Shown here piece by piece: positions 52,096-62,728 of a stretch of 64,000 nt of DNA. Under the pieces are notes generated by a model. It had not been told where the DNA came from. It searched no databases and saw only the letters and a list, made by a program, of their open reading frames with translations. Location: the NCBI RefSeq assembly GCF_007489285.1, contig NZ_VLIY01000005.1:231682-295681 (forward strand). The letters are read 5' to 3'. The position numbers and the translations under genes are program-made. How positions within the stretch are numbered: the stretch's first letter is position 1; each line of letters begins with the position of its first letter. The DNA comes from Skermania sp. ID1734 (GTDB lineage Bacteria; Actinomycetota; Actinomycetes; Mycobacteriales; Mycobacteriaceae).

Positions 52096-53558
52096 GCAAT
52101 GGTGCGGCGCAGGCTCGTTCGCTGGTTGACGCGGCCCGGCGGACTTATGCGCACGATCCGGCTGTGCGCGCGCAGCTCGATGATTGCGCGCGCCGACTCG
52201 AGCAGCCGCTGCGGGTCGCGCTCGCTGGATCGTTGAAGGCTGGAAAGTCGACGCTGCTGAATGCGCTTGTCGGTCAAGACATCGCGCCAACGGATGCGAC
52301 GGAGTGCACCCGAGTGGTCACGTGGTATCGCAACGGTTCGACGCCGAGTGTGACTGCGTGGCATGGGGATCGTCACTTCAACGTGCCGGTGCAACGCATC
52401 GACGGTGGGTTGACGTTCGACATGGGCGCGCTGACGGCAGCCGAGGTGGACCGGCTCGACGTCGAGTGGCCGGCCCGTACTTTGATCGACACGACGGTGA
52501 TCGACACCCCTGGCACCTCGTCGTTGTCACGCGACGTCTCCGAGCGCACCTTGCGGTTTCTGACGCCGGACAACGCGGCCTCCGCCGCCGATGCCGTCGT
52601 CTACCTCCTGCGCAACCTGAGCGCGGCCGATACCCAGTTCCTCGGCCAGATCGGCTCGCACGTGGGCGCCGAGTCGGGTCCGCTGGGTGTGGTCGGCGTC
52701 GTGTCCCGCGCCGACGAGATCGGTGCGGGTCGGATCGATGCGATGCTGTCCGCCAAGGAGATTGCCCAACGCTTCGCGGGTGAGCTGGAGCGCACCGGTT
52801 TGTGCCAGGCCGTGGTTCCCGTGGCTGGGCTGCTGGCCTTTGCGGCTCGAACACTGCGCGAGGTCGAGTTTTCGGCGTTCGTCCAGCTAGCCCAGGTGCC
52901 TATGGAGGACCTGCAACTCGCGCTGCTGTCTGCCGATCGGTTCGCGCGTCCGGACGTTCGCTTACCCGTGGATCCCGCTCTTCGTGCCGAATTGGTGCGC
53001 CGGTTCGGTCTTTTCGGCATCAGGTTGGCTGTGACCCTGGTTCGACTGGGTGCGCGCGACTCGACCACGCTGGCCAACGAGTTGGTCGAACGCAGCGGGC
53101 TGCGCGAGCTACGGGAACTGATCGACGTGCAATTCGGCCAGCGCGCAGAGCAATTGAAGACGCATTCGGCTTTGGTGGCGCTGGAGCGGGCGTTGTCCGG
53201 GCGACCCGAGCGGGCGGCGTCGGACATTCTCGCCCAAGCGTCTCGATTGTTGAACGACGTACATGGCTTCGCGGAGCTGCGTTTGCTCGGTCGGCTGCGC
53301 ACCACGGATCTGCTGCTGCCCGAGGACGCAGCCGCCGAATTGCACAGGCTCATCGGCGGTTTCGGCGTCGCGCCGCATGTCCGGCTGGGTCTCTCCCCGG
53401 GCGTCGACCGCTCCGAAGTCTCGCGGGCGGCGGTGTCGGCGGTGCGCACCTGGCGAACCCGGGCGAACCATCCACTGCTGGACCGGTTCACCTCCCGTGC
53501 GTGCGAGACCGCGGCGCGGAGCGCGGAGGGGATTCTGGAGTCGGTGCACGCGCGGTAG
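52092..53558 (+). CDS. iniC: Dynamin-like GTPase IniC
   Basis: A 488-residue protein overlapping iniA by 4 bp. GTPase motifs: P-loop AGSLKAGKSTLLNAL (near residues 41-55), DTPGTSS (G3) and VSRADE (G4). The helical region after residue 230 is shorter than in IniA and lacks an obvious long hydrophobic loop. IniC is the partner dynamin of IniA in the iniBAC operon. It looks complete. Confidence 0.93.
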   Translation: MSNGAAQARSLVDAARRTYAHDPAVRAQLDDCARRLEQPLRVALAGSLKAGKSTLLNALVGQDIAPTDATECTRVVTWYRNGSTPSVTAWHGDRHFNVPVQRIDGGLTFDMGALTAAEVDRLDVEWPARTLIDTTVIDTPGTSSLSRDVSERTLRFLTPDNAASAADAVVYLLRNLSAADTQFLGQIGSHVGAESGPLGVVGVVSRADEIGAGRIDAMLSAKEIAQRFAGELERTGLCQAVVPVAGLLAFAARTLREVEFSAFVQLAQVPMEDLQLALLSADRFARPDVRLPVDPALRAELVRRFGLFGIRLAVTLVRLGARDSTTLANELVERSGLRELRELIDVQFGQRAEQLKTHSALVALERALSGRPERAASDILAQASRLLNDVHGFAELRLLGRLRTTDLLLPEDAAAELHRLIGGFGVAPHVRLGLSPGVDRSEVSRAAVSAVRTWRTRANHPLLDRFTSRACETAARSAEGILESVHAR

Positions 53559-53577
53559 TCCCCGGCGATGTTTCACG

Positions 53578-53628
53578 TAGGCTTTCTCGACGCGAATTGT
53601 CGATTCTGCGTCGAAAACACCTAAGTGG
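53578..53628. repeat. Palindromic repeat, upstream copy, flanking the DUF559 gene
   Basis: An imperfect palindrome with arms TCGACGC (53587-53593) and GCGTCGA (53608-53614), extended by AGGCTTTC and AAACACCT, followed by AAGTGG. It shares layout and the 3' string ACACCTAAGTGG with the copy at 54499-54550. It lies just before the DUF559 gene. Confidence 0.8.
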
Positions 53629-53643
53629 TCTGGGGGGACCCGC

Positions 53644-54501
53644 GTGAAACTGCCTGTAGGGCCGATCCGGCGTGCAAAGCTACTTCCAATTCTCAGCGAG
53701 CGCGCGATCGCGCGCGAGTATCGGCCGGTCTTGCCAGGCATCTATGTCCGCGCCGACCAGACGATCGACTTCGCCATGCGGAGCAAGGCGCTCGGGGTCG
53801 CTTACCCGGAGGGCGTCCTGGCTGGGTGGTCGGCGGCCGCGCTGCACGGGTACAGGTACCTTCCCGAGAACCCGCTCCCCGAGATCATTCTGCCGAGGCC
53901 GGCGCAGCGGCGTTCGGGCGTGTGGATCCGCTACGGCGAGTTGCGCGCCGACGAGGTCATGGACGTCTACGGCTACGACGTCACCACCCACACCCGGACG
54001 GCCTACGACCTGGCTCGCAGGCTGGACTTCGATGAGGCGATAGCCCTAGTTGACGGACTTTGCCACCTGGCGCTGTGCGACCCGAAGCGAATCCTCGATT
54101 CCATAACTCCTCGTGCGCGCGGGATCCGGAGACTCCCAGAGATCGTCGAACTTGCCGACGCCGGAGCCCAGTCGCCCTGGGAAACCCGCACCCGCCTGCT
54201 CTTGATGCGCGCAGGGTTTCCCCGGCCGATCACCCAGCACATGTTCAACGGCGACAACGGGCAGATCCTGGCGATCGTGGACATGGCCTGGCCGGAGTAT
54301 CGAGTGGCACTCGAATACCAGGGCGACCACCACCGCGAGCGGGTGCAGTATTCGAAGGACGTCCTGCGTCAGAACCTGCTGGAACGCCTTGGTTGGGACG
54401 TCATCACCGCGACAAAGGAGCTGGTCACCCGGTATCCGGACCGTCTGGTCGAGCGGGTGGCCATGGCGTTGAAGCGCGGCGGATGGGCTGGATCGAGATA
54501 G
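53644..54501 (+). CDS. DUF559/Vsr-like endonuclease-fold protein with AbiEi-type head
   Basis: A 285-residue protein starting at GTG. Residues 1-100 resemble the winged-helix head seen in AbiEi-like actinobacterial proteins (YRPVLPGIYVRAD, GVLAGWSAAALHGYRYLP). The C-terminal ~110 residues match DUF559, a Vsr/PD-(D/E)XK fold: SPWETRTRLLLMRAGFPRP, then IVDMAWPEYRVALEYQGDHH with the likely catalytic Asp, Glu and Gln. A DNA nicking or cleaving role is possible but unproven. It is bracketed by two copies of a palindromic repeat and interrupts the iniBAC-dnaK interval. Confidence 0.82.
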   Translation: MKLPVGPIRRAKLLPILSERAIAREYRPVLPGIYVRADQTIDFAMRSKALGVAYPEGVLAGWSAAALHGYRYLPENPLPEIILPRPAQRRSGVWIRYGELRADEVMDVYGYDVTTHTRTAYDLARRLDFDEAIALVDGLCHLALCDPKRILDSITPRARGIRRLPEIVELADAGAQSPWETRTRLLLMRAGFPRPITQHMFNGDNGQILAIVDMAWPEYRVALEYQGDHHRERVQYSKDVLRQNLLERLGWDVITATKELVTRYPDRLVERVAMALKRGGWAGSR

Positions 54502-54550
54502 GTGTTTTCGACGCAGATCGGGCCGATCCACGTCGAACACACCTAAGTGG
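54499..54550. repeat. Palindromic repeat, downstream copy, flanking the DUF559 gene
   Basis: Arms AGGTGTTTTCGACG (54500-54513) and CGTCGAACACACCT (54531-54544) pair with one mismatch and enclose a second palindrome, GATCGGGCCGATC. AAGTGG follows as in the upstream copy. It overlaps the DUF559 stop codon and may also act as a terminator. Confidence 0.85.
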
Positions 54551-54613
54551 ATCAAAAATTCTCCCCAACCCGGGAACAAACCCCCAGACCCCCTCGTTGG
54601 ACCCTACGACAAC

Positions 54614-54689
54614 GTTGAGCGCAGCAGGCTCAACTCTGCAATTGACCCGAAAGCGGTCAGTGTGCAAGATTGAGTGCATCACGCTCATA
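54614..54689 (+). promoter_or_regulatory. dnaK promoter with two HAIR (HspR) operators
   Basis: HAIR-like repeats with the consensus 7-base spacer lie at 54614-54634 (GTTGAGC-N7-GCTCAAC) and 54669-54689 (ATTGAGT-N7-GCTCATA). Between them are a -35 TTGACC (54642-54647) and, 17 bp on, a -10 CAAGAT (54665-54670). The second HAIR overlaps the start point, so HspR bound there would block transcription, as in other actinobacteria. Confidence 0.85.
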
Positions 54690-54715
54690 TGAGACCCAAA
54701 TTGAGGGAGGAAACA

Positions 54716-56569
<1,854 letters not shown>

Positions 56570-56574
56570 TCGCC

Positions 56575-57231
56575 ATGCAGGATCCAAACGAACCGATCAC
56601 TTTCGTTGACAAACGCAAGATCGACCCGGAGACGGGCGAGGTTCGTGAGGCCTATTCGGGTCAAGCAGGCCACGACGCCGAGCCGGTCGAGCCCCTAGCG
56701 GGCACCGGTTCGGCGCCCCAGCCGGGCCCCGTCGACGAACCCGCTGTGGCGGAGGCAGCGGCGGTGGTCTCGGCCGAGGCCAATGAACTGGCCGAGCGAA
56801 CCGCCGACCTGCAACGCCTCACCGCCGAGTACGCCAACTACCGCCGGCGAGCGGACCGCGAACGTGCGGCCGAGCGCGAGCGGTCCAAGGCGGCGGTCGT
56901 GATGGAGTTGCTGCCGGTGATCGATGACCTCGACCGGGCCCGCGCGCACGGCGACCTCGAGTCCGGCCCGCTGCGGTCGGTGGCCGACAAGCTCAGCGCC
57001 GCGTTGAACAAGCTCGGCCTGAGCGAATTCGGCACGGAGGGTGAGGCTTTCGACCCGACACTGCACGAGGCCGTGCAGCACGAGGGCGAGGGCCACGACC
57101 CAGTCATCGGCACGGTTTTCCGCAAGGGCTACCGAATCGGCGACCGCGTGCTGCGACATGCGATGGTCGCGGTGACCGATGGTGTGTCAGATTTGGTGGA
57201 ATCAGAGCCAGACGGTGATTCACAACAGTAA
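56575..57231 (+). CDS. grpE: Nucleotide exchange factor GrpE
   Basis: A 218-residue protein 5 bp after dnaK. A long N-terminal charged stretch leads into the coiled coil (about 60-95: [19 protein letters not shown]). The C-terminal beta domain is visible as [20 protein letters not shown]. It releases ADP from DnaK. It is complete and a little longer than the usual 190-200 residues because of the N-terminal extension. Confidence 0.97.
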   Translation: MQDPNEPITFVDKRKIDPETGEVREAYSGQAGHDAEPVEPLAGTGSAPQPGPVDEPAVAEAAAVVSAEANELAERTADLQRLTAEYANYRRRADRERAAERERSKAAVVMELLPVIDDLDRARAHGDLESGPLRSVADKLSAALNKLGLSEFGTEGEAFDPTLHEAVQHEGEGHDPVIGTVFRKGYRIGDRVLRHAMVAVTDGVSDLVESEPDGDSQQ

Positions 57232-57255
57232 GAGTGCGAGAGGAGGAGACGCCGA

Positions 57256-58434
57256 GTGAGCCAGCGGGAGTGGATCGAGAAGGACTTCTACAAGGAGCTG
57301 GGTGTCTCCTCCAACGCATCTGCAGACGAGATCAAGAAGGCCTACCGCAAACTCGCGGCGAGCCTGCACCCGGACAAGAACCCCGGTGACACCAAGGCAG
57401 AGGAGCGGTTCAAGGCGGTCAGCGAGGCCAACGCAGTGCTGTCCGATCCGGCCAAGCGCAAGGAGTACGACGAGACCCGTCGGCTCTTCGCCGGTGGCGG
57501 CGGTGGCGGCTTCGGTCGTGGCGGAGGATTCACGCCCGGCGGTGGCGGCGGCTTCAGCGCCGACTTCAACATCGGCGACATCTTCGGCGGTGGTGGTGGC
57601 GGCGACGGCGGTCTGGGCGACATCCTTGGCGGCCTGTTCAACCGTGGTGGCGGCGGGCGGCCGCAGGCGGCGCAGCGTCCGCGGCGCGGCAGCGACGTCG
57701 AAACCGAAACCACGCTGGGCTTCCGTGAGGCCGTGCAGGGTGTGACCCTGCCGTTGCGGATGACCAGTCCGGCCGCGTGCACGACGTGTCATGGCAGCGG
57801 GGCGAAGCCGGGCACCAGCCCGCGAGTGTGTCCGCGTTGCAACGGAACCGGCATCATCAGCCGCAACCAGGGCGCGTTCGGCTTCAGCGAGCCGTGCGAC
57901 GACTGCCGCGGAACGGGTTCGATCATCGACGACCCGTGCACCGACTGTCACGGCACAGGTATTCAGAACCGCACCCGGACCATCACCGTGCGGGTGCCAC
58001 CTGGCGTGAGCGACGGCCAGCGCATTCGATTGCCCGGCCAGGGCGAGGCGGGACTGCGCGGCGCGCCGTCGGGCGACCTCTATGTGACCGTGCACGTCAC
58101 CAACGACAAGGTGTTCGGCCGCCAGGGCGACGACCTGACCGTGGTGCTGCCGGTGAGCTACGCCGAATTGGTCTTGGGCGCAACGGTTTCGGTGCCGACG
58201 CTCGAAGGTCGCGTCGGGGTCAAGATTCCGCCGGGCACGGCAGACGGCCGCATCTTGCGCGTCAAGGGCCGTGGCGTGCCGAAGCGCAGCGGCGGCGCCG
58301 GCGACCTGCTGGTCACCGTCAAGGTGGCCGTTCCGCAGAAGCTGGATGACAATGCCACCCAGGCGCTCAAGCAATATGTCGAGGCAGAACGTGCTAGCGG
58401 GTTCGACCCGCGGGCAGGATGGGCAGGTGCGTAA
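57256..58434 (+). CDS. dnaJ: Co-chaperone DnaJ
   Basis: A 392-residue type I J-protein starting at GTG with GAGGAGGAG upstream. The J-domain has the HPD motif ([10 protein letters not shown]), followed by a Gly/Phe-rich linker (near 80-130). Four zinc-finger repeats follow: [24 protein letters not shown] and CTDCHGTG. It activates DnaK ATPase and presents substrates. Its stop overlaps the hspR start (TAATG). Confidence 0.97.
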   Translation: MSQREWIEKDFYKELGVSSNASADEIKKAYRKLAASLHPDKNPGDTKAEERFKAVSEANAVLSDPAKRKEYDETRRLFAGGGGGGFGRGGGFTPGGGGGFSADFNIGDIFGGGGGGDGGLGDILGGLFNRGGGGRPQAAQRPRRGSDVETETTLGFREAVQGVTLPLRMTSPAACTTCHGSGAKPGTSPRVCPRCNGTGIISRNQGAFGFSEPCDDCRGTGSIIDDPCTDCHGTGIQNRTRTITVRVPPGVSDGQRIRLPGQGEAGLRGAPSGDLYVTVHVTNDKVFGRQGDDLTVVLPVSYAELVLGATVSVPTLEGRVGVKIPPGTADGRILRVKGRGVPKRSGGAGDLLVTVKVAVPQKLDDNATQALKQYVEAERASGFDPRAGWAGA

Positions 58435-58856
58435 TGACCACCGGCCGTGGGCAATCAGGTAAGCCCCGCAAGAGCGGCCAGCCGGATGCCGTGCGCGAGA
58501 TGTTCGTCATCTCGGTGGCGGCCGAACTGGCGGGAATGCACGCGCAGACGCTCCGGACGTATGACCGGCTCGGGCTGGTCACTCCGGAGCGCACATCCGG
58601 TGGCGGGCGGCGCTACTCGGCCCGCGACGTCGAACTGCTCCGCGAGGTGCAGCGGCTGTCTCAGGACGAGGGCGTCAACCTCGCCGGCATCAAGCGGATT
58701 ATCGACCTGGAGAACCAGGTCGAGGCGCTGCAGCAGCGGGTTGCCGAACTGACCGCCGAACTGCAGCAGGTTCATTCCAGTTATCGACGGGATCTGGTTC
58801 CGGTGCCGCGCAATACCGCGCTGGTGGTGTGGCAGCCGAAGAACCGGCGGTCGTAG
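58434..58856 (+). CDS. hspR: Heat-shock repressor HspR (MerR family)
   Basis: A 140-residue protein whose ATG overlaps the dnaJ stop. The MerR-type helix-turn-helix reads FVISVAAELAGMHAQTLRTY followed by DRLGLVTPERTSGGGRRYS; a coiled coil follows (NQVEALQQRVAELTAELQQ). HspR binds HAIR sites with DnaK as co-repressor, and two such sites lie before dnaK in this window, giving feedback control of the operon. Confidence 0.96.
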   Translation: MTTGRGQSGKPRKSGQPDAVREMFVISVAAELAGMHAQTLRTYDRLGLVTPERTSGGGRRYSARDVELLREVQRLSQDEGVNLAGIKRIIDLENQVEALQQRVAELTAELQQVHSSYRRDLVPVPRNTALVVWQPKNRRS

Positions 58857-58925
58857 ATCCGCGGCTCCGGGGTATATGCACTCGCCCGCCTATGAGCGAC
58901 AATTCGGGTGGTAGTAAACCGGCCT

Positions 58926-58955
58926 GGTATATACGACCGGCGCATTGGATATACT
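58926..58955 (+). promoter_or_regulatory. Putative autoregulatory site of the second vapBC
   Basis: Two related sites 21 bp apart, GGTATATAC (58926-58934, containing the palindrome GTATATAC) and GGATATACT (58947-58955), end just before the vapB GTG at 58963. A third similar string is at 58871-58879. They are likely VapBC binding sites and may include the -10 region. Confidence 0.55.
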
Positions 58956-58962
58956 CCTTCTT

Positions 58963-59160
58963 GTGAAGCACTTGGTAGATATCGATGAAGCGGTGCTCCA
59001 GCGCGCGAAGCAGGAGTTGGGGCTACCGACTATCAAGGCGACTGTCAATGCTGCCTTGCGTCTCGTAGCTCGGCGTTCGGAAAGGCATGACGATCTCAAC
59101 AGCGCGCTCGATACCCTCGCAGAGATTGAGTTCGAGGATCGGTCCGCTGCGTGGCGGTGA
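58963..59160 (+). CDS. vapB: VapB-type antitoxin (second pair)
   Basis: A 65-residue protein from GTG 58963 (a start at 58945 would add LLL residues before it). KHLVDIDEAVLQRAKQELG followed by TIKATVNAALRLVARR is the ribbon-helix-helix pattern of DUF2191/VapB antitoxins. The acidic C-terminal part binds the toxin. It overlaps vapC as GTGA. Confidence 0.88.
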   Translation: MKHLVDIDEAVLQRAKQELGLPTIKATVNAALRLVARRSERHDDLNSALDTLAEIEFEDRSAAWR

Positions 59161-59564
59161 TCTACCTTGCTGACACAAGTGTTCTGACCAGGATCGCTGT
59201 GCCCGTGGTGCGCGACGTTGTCCGTGCCCACCTCGCTGTGGGGGCCATCGCCTGTTGCGCAATGACACAACTCGAACTGGGATTTTCCGCGCGAAACGAA
59301 TCTGAATGGGACGCGATTCAGCGCGCCACTGATGTTTTCGGCACAGAAAGCGTTCTGCCTGAGGACTTCCGACGGGCGGGGCAGGTCCAAAGAATGCTCG
59401 CGGCGGCTGCGTTGCGCGGGCGGAAGGTGCCGGACTTGCTCGTGGCCGCCGTCGCAGAACGCGCCGGGCGAGTGGTGTTGCACTATGACCGCGACTTCGA
59501 ACACATCGCCGGCGTGACCGGCCAAGCGCAGCAATGGGTTGTTCCGCCTGGATCGGTCGATTGA
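59157..59564 (+). CDS. vapC: VapC-type PIN-domain toxin (second pair)
   Basis: A 135-residue PIN domain protein from GTG 59157, overlapping the vapB stop; the GTG at 59151 is an alternative. Metal-binding acids are visible in YLADTSVL, MTQLELGFS, VPDLLVAAVAE and HYDRDFEHIA. It is probably a site-specific ribonuclease controlled by VapB. It is not closely similar to the vapC at 7188-7613. Confidence 0.9.
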   Translation: MIYLADTSVLTRIAVPVVRDVVRAHLAVGAIACCAMTQLELGFSARNESEWDAIQRATDVFGTESVLPEDFRRAGQVQRMLAAAALRGRKVPDLLVAAVAERAGRVVLHYDRDFEHIAGVTGQAQQWVVPPGSVD

Positions 59565-59657
59565 TCTGAGCGAGCGACCGCTTAGAAATGGTCGCGCCAC
59601 AACCGCTGGGTCGACCATTTCTGCACACTCGGATGCCTCGGCCGGTCCACGATTAGG

Positions 59658-60164
59658 ATGCTGCCGGTGCGCATCCTCTTCGTCTGTACCGGAAACATCT
59701 GCCGGTCGCCCACTGCAGAGCGACTCGCGGACGCGCACGCAATCTCCGGTCTACACACGGAAAGCGCCGGCATTCATGCGGTTGTCGGGCACCCGATCGA
59801 GACCACCGCGGCTGCGGTCCTGGAATCGATGGGCGCTGACTCGAAGAACTTTTCAGCGAGGCGCTTCGTCCCCGCGATGGCCAAAGACGCCGACCTTATC
59901 TTGACGATGACCCTCGAGCAGCGCGCATCGGTATTGAGCCAAGCACCCATGGCATTACGCAAGACCTTCACGCTGACGGAGGCGGCGTCGTTAGTCGAGT
60001 CGGGCGCACGAACGGTTCCGGAGCTTTCCGCTGCACGCCCGCGGATTCGAGTGCCGGCCGCAGATATCCTCGATCCGATCGGCGGCGATGCCGAAGTTTT
60101 CAAGGCAACGGCGAACGCAATTGCGGGCTCACTGTCGACGTTGCTTTCCGGACTCGCGATCTAG
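59658..60164 (+). CDS. Low-molecular-weight protein tyrosine phosphatase
   Basis: A 168-residue protein with the CX5R catalytic loop VCTGNICRSPTAER at residues 9-22 and the general-acid region DILDPIGG near residue 135. Such phosphatases (Wzb type) reset tyrosine kinases that control polysaccharide export. The neighbours (DUF4012 protein, sortase, glycosyltransferase) point to a surface-glycan locus. The ATG at 59658 is used; a GTG at 59667 is possible. Confidence 0.9.
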   Translation: MLPVRILFVCTGNICRSPTAERLADAHAISGLHTESAGIHAVVGHPIETTAAAVLESMGADSKNFSARRFVPAMAKDADLILTMTLEQRASVLSQAPMALRKTFTLTEAASLVESGARTVPELSAARPRIRVPAADILDPIGGDAEVFKATANAIAGSLSTLLSGLAI

Positions 60165-60269
60165 TCGCAACGCCCGAGCGAATCAGCGGCGCGTTCTGCT
60201 GCACCGATACCTTTCGGACGGTATCGTCCGTTCACGTTCGACGGCGCGGGGACGCAAGAAGGGCTCGAA

Positions 60270-62069
60270 ATGCATGGACACCCAGCGCCGAAGACTCGGC
60301 ACCACCGTTCCCGCTATCGGAAATTCCGCCGCGCGGTGAAGAAGCGCCGCGGTCGAATCGTGTGGATAGCTGTGCTGGTGCTTGTCGTTGGTTTCGGTGT
60401 CTGGTTCGCCTACAGTGCGATCGTCATCAAGCGAAACTTGCAAGAGGTCGCTGCGCACCTGGAGAGGCTCGAGACCGGCTTGAAGAGTGGTGACATTGGC
60501 ACCGCGGGCTATGCCGAACAATCCGCACGCAAGGCTGCTGCCGACGCGGTGAACGCCAGTCGTTCCATTCCGTGGTTACTGGTAGGGAAGGTGCCGGTCC
60601 TCGGAACCCCGGTGCACGCGGTATCCGAAATTGCTTCCGTTGCACAACGAATGACCGAGGACGTCATTCCCCCGGCGTTGACAGCGCTGCAACCGCACAC
60701 AAAGGTCCTCACCGGACGAAGCATCGACCTCGGTCCGGTGGTCGCCGCAGCGCCGTCGCTCGATGCATCCCTGGGCCAGGCCGAAGCGGCAGCATTCGCG
60801 GCGCAGCAAATTGGCTCCGGCGGCTATCTAACCCCGGTGACCGATGCGCGCGATCGGTTGCAGCGCGTCACTGCGCAGATCGTCGACGGTCTGCGCTCGG
60901 CGTACACAGCAGCGAATCTCGCGCCGGCAATGCTGGGACAAAATGGGCCGCGCTCGTATCTCCTCGCGTTCCAGACCAACGCGGAGGTGCGCGGAACTGG
61001 AGGTCTTGTCGGTGGCGTGGGGATCGTGCGGGTGAGCAATGGTTCGATAACCGTCGACCACATAGCCAGCAATGTGGTGTTGCGCAATGACTTAGAGCCG
61101 ATGGATTTGGGCGCCGACTTCACCAACTCGTACGGCAGATACGACTCGACCCGAAATTGGGAAAACTCCAATATCAGCCCGAACTTCCCGTATGCCGGTG
61201 AAATCTGGCGCAACCTGTGGCGTCAGCAAACCGGCGAAACTGTCGATGGCACCATTGCGGTGGACCCGGTGGCACTCAGCTATCTGCTGGACGCAACGGG
61301 CCCGATCACCATGGGCGATGGTGAGGTGATCGATTCGAAGAACGTGGTTGCGCTGACGGAATCGACCGCGTATGCGCGTTTCGGCGCAGACGTTATGGCG
61401 CGCAAAAAATACTTGGTGGACGTGGCATACAAGGTGGTGGAAAAGCTGACCGCATCCACCAATGGTGATGCCATTCTTTCAGCGCTCACGCATGCCGTGC
61501 GGGAGGGGCGAATCGCCCTGTGGAGCGCGCATCCGGATGAACAAGCGCGCATCGCGTCTACCAGTGTGGGCCATTCCGTGCCGAAAACGCCGGGTCCCTA
61601 TGCGGCAGTAGTCGTGAACAACTCCGGAGCCAGCAAACTCGACTACTACATTCAAAAAAAGATCAGCTACCACGGCGGCGGTTGCGCCGGCGCCACCCGC
61701 CGCACCGAGGTGTCGGCCGACTTCACCAACATGGCGCCCGGTGGCAATCTGCCAGCATATGTGCTGGGTGAGGACACCAATGTCCCACCAGGGACCAACA
61801 AAATGATGGTGTCGTTGTACGCCACGGCTGGCGCTACCTTGCTCAGCGCGACCGCCGATGGGCGACCGTTGCCGGTGCAGAGTGGAACCGAACTCGGGCA
61901 CCCGATATACACGGTATTGATCGATGTGCCGCCACAACGTTCGGTCGACGTGCAATACACGCTGAGCGAACCGACTGTCGACGGTACGCCGGAGGCGCCA
62001 GTACAGCCGTATGTCGCTCCAGCGAGTGTGACCGTCGATTTGCCGGCATGTCGCGGCAGCGGGCAGTAA
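60270..62069 (+). CDS. DUF4012 membrane-anchored surface protein
   Basis: A 599-residue protein. A very basic N-terminus (HHRSRYRKFRRAVKKRRGR) is followed by a membrane segment (about residues 30-52). A large extracellular part holds the DUF4012 core (SYLLAFQTNAEVRGTGGLVG, then DFTNSYGRYDS, FPYAGEIWRNLW, AVDPVALSYLLDATGPI). DUF4012 proteins occur in exopolysaccharide clusters and resemble LytR-type attachment proteins in position but not clearly in active site. It converges on the sortase gene with 5 bp between stops. Confidence 0.88.
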   Translation: MHGHPAPKTRHHRSRYRKFRRAVKKRRGRIVWIAVLVLVVGFGVWFAYSAIVIKRNLQEVAAHLERLETGLKSGDIGTAGYAEQSARKAAADAVNASRSIPWLLVGKVPVLGTPVHAVSEIASVAQRMTEDVIPPALTALQPHTKVLTGRSIDLGPVVAAAPSLDASLGQAEAAAFAAQQIGSGGYLTPVTDARDRLQRVTAQIVDGLRSAYTAANLAPAMLGQNGPRSYLLAFQTNAEVRGTGGLVGGVGIVRVSNGSITVDHIASNVVLRNDLEPMDLGADFTNSYGRYDSTRNWENSNISPNFPYAGEIWRNLWRQQTGETVDGTIAVDPVALSYLLDATGPITMGDGEVIDSKNVVALTESTAYARFGADVMARKKYLVDVAYKVVEKLTASTNGDAILSALTHAVREGRIALWSAHPDEQARIASTSVGHSVPKTPGPYAAVVVNNSGASKLDYYIQKKISYHGGGCAGATRRTEVSADFTNMAPGGNLPAYVLGEDTNVPPGTNKMMVSLYATAGATLLSATADGRPLPVQSGTELGHPIYTVLIDVPPQRSVDVQYTLSEPTVDGTPEAPVQPYVAPASVTVDLPACRGSGQ

Positions 62070-62074
62070 TCGAT

Positions 62075-62728
62075 TCAGATGCGGTCAGCGAAGACAACAA
62101 CATTGTCTGCGCTGGCGCCTAGGTCGGAATTGAACTCACCCGAACAGGTAATGAGCGCCAAACGGGCCTGCGGTGGATGCGTCGCCAATACTTGGCGCAG
62201 CGCGCCTGGATCGCGTTTCGATATCGACGCCACCACGGCCGACACCTGAAACGCAATGCGTCGTTGGCCGTTCCGGTCTTCTACCTGGATTCGATCGCCG
62301 GGCTTCAAGGTCGGCAGGTTGTTGAAAACTCCGAATGCGCCACCAACCTGCGTGTGGCCGACGATGATCGCCATTCCGGGTGCGCCGATTGCCGGACCGT
62401 CGGACCACCACGCCGTTTGCGCCATGTCCGGCGGAACCCCGAAACTGGGCACATCCTGCCCGCCGAGAAACGGTGCCGGAGCCATTTGCGTGGGCAAGGA
62501 AAGAATGTTCGCGTTGACGCCTATTGTCGGAATGTAGAGTTGCCCGGGAGTCAGCGGATCATCTACCCCGGCGGGAATGTCGACGGCGGTGGTGCTCAAT
62601 GGGCGGGAAAGAGATGCCGGATTTCCCGCCGGAATCGGAATCCGCGAGTCGCGGGCTTCGGTAGCGCAACCGACGGCAGAAAGCAGCAGCGCGAGGATCA
62701 GAAACGCTCTGATCCGACGGTCAGTCAC
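62075..62728 (-). CDS. Class F sortase
   Basis: A 217-residue protein from GTG 62728. An N-terminal hydrophobic stretch ends in LLLSAVGC, a lipobox-like site. The sortase beta-barrel follows with the catalytic His in IIVGHTQVGG and Cys in LALITCSGEF, and a distal Arg in the FADRI end or the ISKRDPG segment. Class F sortases join surface proteins to the wall or to other proteins. The start overlaps the stop of the upstream secreted protein by 8 bp, so the two are coupled. Confidence 0.88.
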   Translation of the reverse strand: MTDRRIRAFLILALLLSAVGCATEARDSRIPIPAGNPASLSRPLSTTAVDIPAGVDDPLTPGQLYIPTIGVNANILSLPTQMAPAPFLGGQDVPSFGVPPDMAQTAWWSDGPAIGAPGMAIIVGHTQVGGAFGVFNNLPTLKPGDRIQVEDRNGQRRIAFQVSAVVASISKRDPGALRQVLATHPPQARLALITCSGEFNSDLGASADNVVVFADRI

